This document shows, one piece after another, positions 59,080 to 64,000 of a DNA stretch of 64,000 nt (within the stretch, counting starts at the first letter, position 1; each line of letters begins with the position of its first letter). The DNA is from Chryseobacterium herbae (GTDB lineage: Bacteria > Bacteroidota > Bacteroidia > Flavobacteriales > Weeksellaceae), in the NCBI RefSeq assembly GCF_025154075.1, contig NZ_JAOAMU010000003.1, forward strand, positions 459,713-523,712. Direction: 5' to 3'. The position numbers were made by a program, and so were the translations under genes. A model generated the notes under the pieces. The model saw only the letters and a program-made list of their open reading frames with translations. It ran no database searches and had not been told where the DNA came from.

Positions 59080-60201
59080 ATGTCTGATATTAAATTAAAT
59101 ACTATTCCAGAGGCTATTGAAGACCTTAAAAATGGTAAAATAATCATAGTAGTAGATGATGAAGACAGAGAAAACGAAGGAGATTTTCTTTGCGCTGCAG
59201 AATTGACAACGCCAGAAATTATCAATTTTATGGCACTTCACGGAAGAGGACTTATATGCATGCCGCTTCCTGAAAAAAGATGTGACGAGCTTGGTCTTGA
59301 AGTAATGGTAAGCAGAAGCAGTGATCCTAAGGAAACCGCTTTTACCGTATCTGTTGACCTTCTTGGAAACGGAACTTCTACAGGTATTTCTGCCGGAGAC
59401 AGAGCCAAAACCATTTTAGCTTTGATGGATGAAAAATCCAAACCGACAGATTTCATGAGACCTGGTCACATTTTCCCGCTTCGTGCTAGAAAAGGAGGGG
59501 TTTTAAAAAGAGCCGGACATACTGAAGCAGCTATTGATCTGACTCAGTTGGCAGGTTTAAAAGAAGGTGGTGTGATCTGTGAGATCATGAATGACGATGG
59601 TACAATGTCCCGTTTGCCGGAACTTCACGCTTTTGCTCAGAAACATGATATGAAGATAGTTTCCATCGAAGACCTGATTCATTATCAGCTTAAAAAAGGA
59701 AATCTTATCGAAAGACTGGAAGAAAGAAAAGTACAAACAGCTTATGGTGAGTTCGATTTTTTTGCTTTCAGAGAAACTTCGAATGACCAGATCCATTTTG
59801 CTTTAACAAAAGGAGCATGGACGGTTGACGAACCTGTTTTGGTAAGAGTTCAGTCTTCAGATTCATATTTTGATGTATTGACAAGACTTAACAACGGTGA
59901 AAAACCTTTATTGGAAAAAGTAACCAATATGGTGAATGAAGCAGGAAAAGGAGCCGTTATTTTCATCAATAACGTTTCAAATTCTGAAAATACACTGAGA
60001 AAACTTCAGCAATTCCTGAATTATCAGGATGGTCAGGAGCAGCATCCTACGTTAGCTTACAACTACAGAGATTACGGTATTGGTACACAGATCCTGAAAA
60101 ATCTGGGAATCAATAAATTTAAAGTGATCACTCAAAACCCGAATATCAAGCCACAGGTTGGAGGATATGATGTAGAGGTGACAGAGCTTGTTCAGCTTTA
60201 A
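59080..60201 (+). CDS. ribB: 3,4-dihydroxy-2-butanone-4-phosphate synthase with degenerate GTP cyclohydrolase II domain
   Basis: The 373-aa protein has an intact DHBP synthase half (1 to ~205): IIIVVDDEDRENEGDFLCAA (21-40), SAGDRAKTI, RPGHIFPLRARKGGVLKRAG and HTEAAIDLTQLAG. The second half (~210-373) follows the GTP cyclohydrolase II fold and ends with the typical RDYGIGTQILKNLGI, but the zinc-binding CDCG cysteine motif and the GRGIGL-type loop are missing. It probably supplies only the DHBP step of riboflavin synthesis, with GTP cyclohydrolase II elsewhere. Confidence 0.92.
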   Translation: MSDIKLNTIPEAIEDLKNGKIIIVVDDEDRENEGDFLCAAELTTPEIINFMALHGRGLICMPLPEKRCDELGLEVMVSRSSDPKETAFTVSVDLLGNGTSTGISAGDRAKTILALMDEKSKPTDFMRPGHIFPLRARKGGVLKRAGHTEAAIDLTQLAGLKEGGVICEIMNDDGTMSRLPELHAFAQKHDMKIVSIEDLIHYQLKKGNLIERLEERKVQTAYGEFDFFAFRETSNDQIHFALTKGAWTVDEPVLVRVQSSDSYFDVLTRLNNGEKPLLEKVTNMVNEAGKGAVIFINNVSNSENTLRKLQQFLNYQDGQEQHPTLAYNYRDYGIGTQILKNLGINKFKVITQNPNIKPQVGGYDVEVTELVQL

Positions 60202-60271
60202 AAGTGAATCGTTAATTGTGAATTAACTTCGTTGTCAATTTCATTGAAGACGGAAGAAAATATAAATGAAG

Positions 60272-60310
60272 CAAAAAGGTTTAGAAAATTTCTAAACCTT
60301 TTTTATTTTA
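60272..60310 (+). terminator. Terminator after ribB
   Basis: AAAGGTTTAGAAA and TTTCTAAACCTTT pair perfectly, followed by TTTATTTTA. Confidence 0.8.
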
Positions 60311-60324
60311 CTTAAAGATGGATC

Positions 60325-60456
60325 TTTTAGAAATCAGATGTCAGATATCGAATTTCAGATCAGAAGTTTAAGATTTTTTTACATTGAGTTTTGGAACTAG
60401 CAACTGTCAACAAGCAACCAAGTTCCCACTCATATACTCTAAAACTCTTCAACTCC
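60325..60456. repeat. Intergenic repeat family B, copy 3
   Basis: It includes AGATGTCAGATATCG, TAGCAACTGTCAACAAGC (one change from the 48582 motif) and ATACTCTAAAACTCTTC. It ends exactly at the stop codon of fmt. Confidence 0.7.
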
Positions 60457-61401
60457 CTAAAAGCTTATCTCCTCAAAGTTTCTAAATCCATTCAGAAAAT
60501 CCTTTACTGTCATTCTTTTTTTGCCCTCAAGCTGAAGTTCTTGTGGGAAGTAGGCACCGTCTTCCGTATAAATTTTGAATTCATTTTTAGAAATGTCCAA
60601 TGTTCCGGAAGGTTTTCCATGATCCGTGATCTCAAATTTTCCAGCGAATATTTTCAATCCTTTTTCCTCTTCTCCGATTTTTATTGTGGTGAAAGCAGCC
60701 GGATAAGGTGACATTCCAAGGATGAACTGGTGAATTGTTTTTGAAGGAGCTTTCCAGTTGATCCTGGTATCTTCCTTAAATATTTTATAAGCATTTTTAG
60801 GATGCTCAACATGAGGCTGAGGTTTTTCGATAATGGAATTTTCTGCTAAACCGTCCAGAGTTTTTACCACCAGTTTTGAACCCATTTCCATTAATCTGTC
60901 GTGAAGACTTCCTGCATTTTCATCCTGTAAAATGTCCAGTTCCTGCTGAAGAAGAATATTTCCTTCATCTATTTTTTCATTGATGAAAAATGTAGTGGCC
61001 CCGGTTTTTTCTTCACCGTTAATCACTGCGTAATTGATAGGAGCTGCTCCTCTGTAATCAGGAAGCAATGAAGCATGAAGATTGAAAGTTCCCATTTTAG
61101 GCATTTCGAAAAGAACCTTTGGCATCATTCTGAAAGCAACGACTATGAACACATCAGCATCCAGTTTTCTCAGTTCTTCTAAAAATTCAGGGTTTCTCAA
61201 TTTTTCCGGCTGGAAAACAGGAATATTATTTTCGGCGGCGTACACTTTTACCGGAGACTGGTTGATCTTCTGTCCGCGGCCACTGGCTTTATCAGCAACA
61301 GTTACCACACCTACCACTTCATGATCAGACTGATGAATAGCCTCCAAAGAAGTCTTTGCAAACTCCGGAGTTCCTAAAAAAACGACTTTCAATGATTTCA
61401 T
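60457..61401 (-). CDS. fmt: Methionyl-tRNA formyltransferase
   Basis: The 314-aa enzyme formylates initiator Met-tRNA. Landmarks: VVFLGTPEFAKTSLEAI at the start, the formyl-folate-binding FNLHASLLPDYRGAAPINYA motif, ATTFFINEKIDEGNIL and the C-terminal oligonucleotide-binding domain. Both ends of the gene are flanked by repeat family B. Likely monocistronic. Confidence 0.97.
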   Translation of the reverse strand: MKSLKVVFLGTPEFAKTSLEAIHQSDHEVVGVVTVADKASGRGQKINQSPVKVYAAENNIPVFQPEKLRNPEFLEELRKLDADVFIVVAFRMMPKVLFEMPKMGTFNLHASLLPDYRGAAPINYAVINGEEKTGATTFFINEKIDEGNILLQQELDILQDENAGSLHDRLMEMGSKLVVKTLDGLAENSIIEKPQPHVEHPKNAYKIFKEDTRINWKAPSKTIHQFILGMSPYPAAFTTIKIGEEEKGLKIFAGKFEITDHGKPSGTLDISKNEFKIYTEDGAYFPQELQLEGKKRMTVKDFLNGFRNFEEISF

Positions 61402-61427
61402 GGTGCAAAGATAAGGGTTTTTGGGAG

Positions 61428-61680
61428 AGTTTTGGAGTTGGAGGATATTAGAGTTGGAGTGTTTTAGAGTGAGAGAGTCGGAGAGTTTTTAGAGTATACA
61501 AGTTAGTTGCTGGTTGACAGATATTGGTTTGAACCGCAAAACCCGGACCTCGCATCCCGAACCTTTTTTTAACTATTAAAATGAATCTAAATTTCTAGTT
61601 TACCCGATTGGTCTGAAATCTGCTGTCTAAGATTCACCATTCACTTGCGAAGCAAAATTCACAATTGACCATTCACCATT
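61428..61680. repeat. Intergenic repeat family B, copy 4
   Basis: It carries GAGTTTTGGAGTTGGAG and TTTTAGAGTGAGAGAGT units, GTTGCTGGTTGACAG, CCTCGCATCCCGAACC and CTTGCGAAGCAAAATTCAC, the complement of the motif at 48487. It fills the gap between fmt and recQ. Confidence 0.7.
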
Positions 61681-61685
61681 ACTTA

Positions 61686-63593
61686 TTACTCATTATTAAG
61701 CGCATAGGTTCTAAAGTTCAGCATCTTTACTTTTCCTGAGTCTAAGAGAAAGATCAGGTTTTCTAGGATGTTGTTTTTAGAGTGATAGTTGAGCTGGACG
61801 GATAAGTCTTCGATGGTGGAAGGTTTTTTAGCCAACAGATTAATGATCTGCTGGGATATGTTTTTTCCGAAAATGGATTGCTTGTTCTTTTCACAAACTG
61901 AGCACTGGCCACAGTTCTTCGTGTTTTTTTCTCCAAAATAGGCGAGGATGAGTTTCATTTTACAATAATCATTGTTTTCTATGAAGAACTTGATCTCTTC
62001 CCATTTCTGGATTTTATTTTTTTGAATATGCTCAAAAAGTTTCCAATACGCCGCATTGATGGCTCTTTCGTCACGGGGTTTTAGAAATTTAATGCTTGAT
62101 AAAGCACCGTCTACATATTCCAGATAATTTTTCTGCTGAAGTTCTTTCAGACGTTCTTTAATCAGAGGAACGCTTACTCCGATCTTATTGCTGACCTGTT
62201 GCTCGCTGAACATTACCTTATGAGTAGTGATTCCTGACACGGTACGGAGCAGAAGCTCTATGAAATAAGCATCCTTCTGTGGTAGCTGGTCTATTTCTTC
62301 AGCATTAAACAGAAGTTCCAGTGAAGACAGGCTTTTGTTGTCGTTGTGATAGATGATCTCCTGATTGTGCAGGAAATTGAGAACATTGCTGATCTTAGCT
62401 CTCGATAGTCTTGTAAAGTTTTGTATTCCCTGGATATTCAGCTGAAAAACTTTTTCCGGCAGTTCATATTCTGCTACCTGAAAAATAGAGTAGAGGTAAG
62501 TGATGATTTTTAGAAATTCAGCTTTGTTGGGAATCTGATTTTTTAAGATTTCGTCAAAATTGAGCAGTTCCTGTTTGTTCCAAAGGAGAAATGCAAAACT
62601 GTCTTTGCCATCTCTTCCCGCTCTTCCGATTTCCTGATAAAAATTCTCTAATGAAGGTGCAGGAGAGTAATGGATCACAAAGCGTACATTATCTTTGTCT
62701 ATTCCCATTCCAAAGGCATTGGTGGAGATCAGAACATGGTTGTCGCTATTATTCCATTGAGACTGTCTGGTGTTTTTCTCTTTCGTCGTTAATCCGGCAT
62801 GAAAATAATCAACATTTTTAACCTGGTTTTTTTTGAGAAATTCGGCCAGCATTTCTGCGTCTTTTCGGGTTCTTACATAGACGATCCCGGAATCATTATT
62901 GTGTTTTAAGATGTCAAAAACACGTTGGAATTTATCGGAAACTTCATCTAAAAAGATCCTGATATTCTCTCTCCTGAAACTTTTCTGAAAAACAAACGGC
63001 TTTTTTAGTTCCAGCTTATTTTTAATTTCTTCGAGTACTTTTGGAGTTGCTGTAGCTGTTAAAGCCAGACATGGAATTTTTGGATTATTTTTTCTGAATT
63101 CTTTAATATTCTGGTAACTCGGTCTGAAATCCTGACCCCATTCTGAAATACAGTGGGCTTCATCTACAGCAATAAATGACAGCTGAATTTCTTCAATATT
63201 CTGTAGAAACTGGCTGTTGGTCAATCTTTCGGGAGATACATATAGAAGTTTGGTAAGGCCGTCCTTACAACGGTCATAAACTGCTTCCGCATCATATTCA
63301 TCCAGTTCGGAAGATAAGTAGTCCGCCTCTATACCACGGTGCTTCAGTTGGCTTACCTGGTCTTTCATCAAAGCAAGAAGAGGAGAAATCACCAAACAGG
63401 TTCCTTCTTTCAGTAAGGCCGGAAGCTGGTAGCAAAGTGATTTTCCGGCACCGGTAGGCAACAGGACAAGACTGTCTTTTTCATTAATCACCGCATCAAT
63501 GATTTCTTCCTGTGAATCTCTGAAACTGTCATAGCCCCAAAAATATTTTAGGGTATCAAATTTTAATTTTTGGAAATCCTGCTGAGAAATCAT
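61686..63593 (-). CDS. recQ: RecQ family ATP-dependent DNA helicase
   Basis: The 635-aa helicase has Walker A LLPTGAGKSLCYQLPA, DEAH box AVDEAHCISEWGQDFRPSY, ATATPKVLEEI, and motif VI VIHYSPAPSLENFYQEIGRAGRDG. A zinc-binding region has four cysteines (YCKMKLILAYFGEKN, NCGQCSVC) and a winged-helix segment precedes it. There is no HRDC domain; the C-terminus ends in a short helical domain (ISQQIINLLAKKPSTIEDLS). Length is usual for the shorter RecQ type in this class. Confidence 0.93.
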   Translation of the reverse strand: MISQQDFQKLKFDTLKYFWGYDSFRDSQEEIIDAVINEKDSLVLLPTGAGKSLCYQLPALLKEGTCLVISPLLALMKDQVSQLKHRGIEADYLSSELDEYDAEAVYDRCKDGLTKLLYVSPERLTNSQFLQNIEEIQLSFIAVDEAHCISEWGQDFRPSYQNIKEFRKNNPKIPCLALTATATPKVLEEIKNKLELKKPFVFQKSFRRENIRIFLDEVSDKFQRVFDILKHNNDSGIVYVRTRKDAEMLAEFLKKNQVKNVDYFHAGLTTKEKNTRQSQWNNSDNHVLISTNAFGMGIDKDNVRFVIHYSPAPSLENFYQEIGRAGRDGKDSFAFLLWNKQELLNFDEILKNQIPNKAEFLKIITYLYSIFQVAEYELPEKVFQLNIQGIQNFTRLSRAKISNVLNFLHNQEIIYHNDNKSLSSLELLFNAEEIDQLPQKDAYFIELLLRTVSGITTHKVMFSEQQVSNKIGVSVPLIKERLKELQQKNYLEYVDGALSSIKFLKPRDERAINAAYWKLFEHIQKNKIQKWEEIKFFIENNDYCKMKLILAYFGEKNTKNCGQCSVCEKNKQSIFGKNISQQIINLLAKKPSTIEDLSVQLNYHSKNNILENLIFLLDSGKVKMLNFRTYALNNE

Positions 63594-63623
63594 AGGGTAA
63601 AAGTAATAAAAGTATTACAACAA

Positions 63624-63652
63624 AAAAAGCCGTGCAAGGCACGGCTTTGATA
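63624..63652 (-). terminator. Terminator after the OmpA-family gene
   Basis: AAAGCCGTGC and GCACGGCTTT pair over AAG/CTT; on the minus strand seven T follow. Confidence 0.85.
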
Positions 63653-63670
63653 TATTAGCTGATAAGTGTA

Positions 63671-64000
63671 TTATTTAGCTTCGAAGTATACTCTTCTGTT
63701 GGCTCTGTTTTTCCATTCAGGGCATTTAGTAGCTGGTTCACACTCAGGATATTTAAGGTCTTTTTCACCTTTTCCTACTGCGTTGATTTTTCCATTCTGA
63801 ACTCCGTTTTTAATCAAATAATTCTTAACGTTATTTGCTCTTCTTTCAGAAAGTTTCTGGTTGTAAGCGTCAGTACCTCTTGTATCAGTAGCACCGATTA
63901 CACTGTAAGAACCTGTTGAAGAGTTAATATAGTTAACTGCATTATTTAAGATTGGGGTATTTGAAGGTAAAATTCTGTCAGAATTTAAATCAAACTCAAT
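63671..64000 (-). CDS. OmpA family protein, C-terminal part (runs off the window)
   Basis: The visible 109 residues are the peptidoglycan-binding OmpA C-terminal domain: IEFDLNSDRILPSNTPILNN, VNYINSSTGSYSVIGATDTR, the conserved GTDAYNQKLSERRANNVKNYL and GKGEKDLKYPECEPATKCPE, ending RRVYFEAK. A cysteine pair flanks PATK. The N-terminal part lies past the edge, so its full architecture is unknown. It anchors the outer membrane to peptidoglycan. Confidence 0.9.
   Translation of the reverse strand: MEFDLNSDRILPSNTPILNNAVNYINSSTGSYSVIGATDTRGTDAYNQKLSERRANNVKNYLIKNGVQNGKINAVGKGEKDLKYPECEPATKCPEWKNRANRRVYFEAK

Noticed and set aside
60391-60711. 106-codon plus-strand frame over repeat B and fmt
   Set aside because: Begins in the repeat and lies antisense to the fmt C-terminal domain.

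Overview
The window looks like a chromosomal segment of a Bacteroidota, class Flavobacteriia, most probably Chryseobacterium or a close Weeksellaceae relative. The basis is type IX secretion (T9SS) C-terminal sorting domains, promoters of the Bacteroidota type (TTG, about 20 bp, TAnnTTTG), A-rich translation starts without Shine-Dalgarno sequences, AT-rich DNA, and a DUF5103/T9SS plug protein. The genus is inferred from gene style, not from a database search. No insertion sequence, prophage, CRISPR array or rRNA was seen; one tRNA (Cys) is present.

Layout. 1-2.3 kb: the start of an outer-membrane protein gene, then two T9SS cargo genes. 2.6-12 kb, minus strand: a degenerate M1-peptidase/beta-barrel protein, a fused PyrE-PyrF (UMP synthase), YkvA, two thioredoxin-fold proteins, chorismate synthase, a large membrane protein and a glycine-zipper lipoprotein. 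12.2-18.6 kb: small lipoprotein and membrane genes, a GT2 glycosyltransferase, a serine hydrolase and two tandem 242-aa secreted paralogues. They are separated by long gaps with several hairpin terminators and two FNR-like boxes that probably drive small RNAs. 18.7-19.6 kb: two minus-strand double-glycine-leader peptides, then tRNA-Cys. 19.8-27.1 kb, minus strand: thrA-thrB-thrC-folB-DUF4403-RDD, preceded by an undocumented Thr/Ile-rich leader peptide that looks like an attenuator. 27.2-29.5 kb: eight more small Cys-rich double-glycine-leader peptides. 29.5-33.9 kb: nadA, gmk, yicC, miaA and a phosphatase lipoprotein. 33.9-40.9 kb: a TetR-controlled RND efflux operon with four operator copies. 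41.2-50.6 kb: a thioredoxin-like protein, a trehalose-use cluster (AraC, MFS, trehalase, TonB receptor), an MBL hydrolase and the T9SS plug protein. 51.1-64 kb: hemH, a lipoprotein, nfu, a gamma carbonic anhydrase-like protein, a Pif1-like helicase, an LLM oxidoreductase, ribB with a degenerate GTP cyclohydrolase II half, fmt, recQ and the end of an OmpA-family gene.

The best candidate for an undescribed system is the set of ten double-glycine-leader peptides (18775-19553 minus, 27208-29503 plus). All have an even cysteine count (4 or 6), they fall into paralogous subfamilies, several have their own promoter, and no exporter or processing enzyme lies in the window. The second is the thr-operon leader peptide. 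Third come the two FNR-like boxes, each centred exactly 29.5 bp upstream of a -7 element in front of a short terminated transcript. Several dispersed intergenic repeat families fill the gaps between conserved genes, and one reaches the stop codon of gmk.
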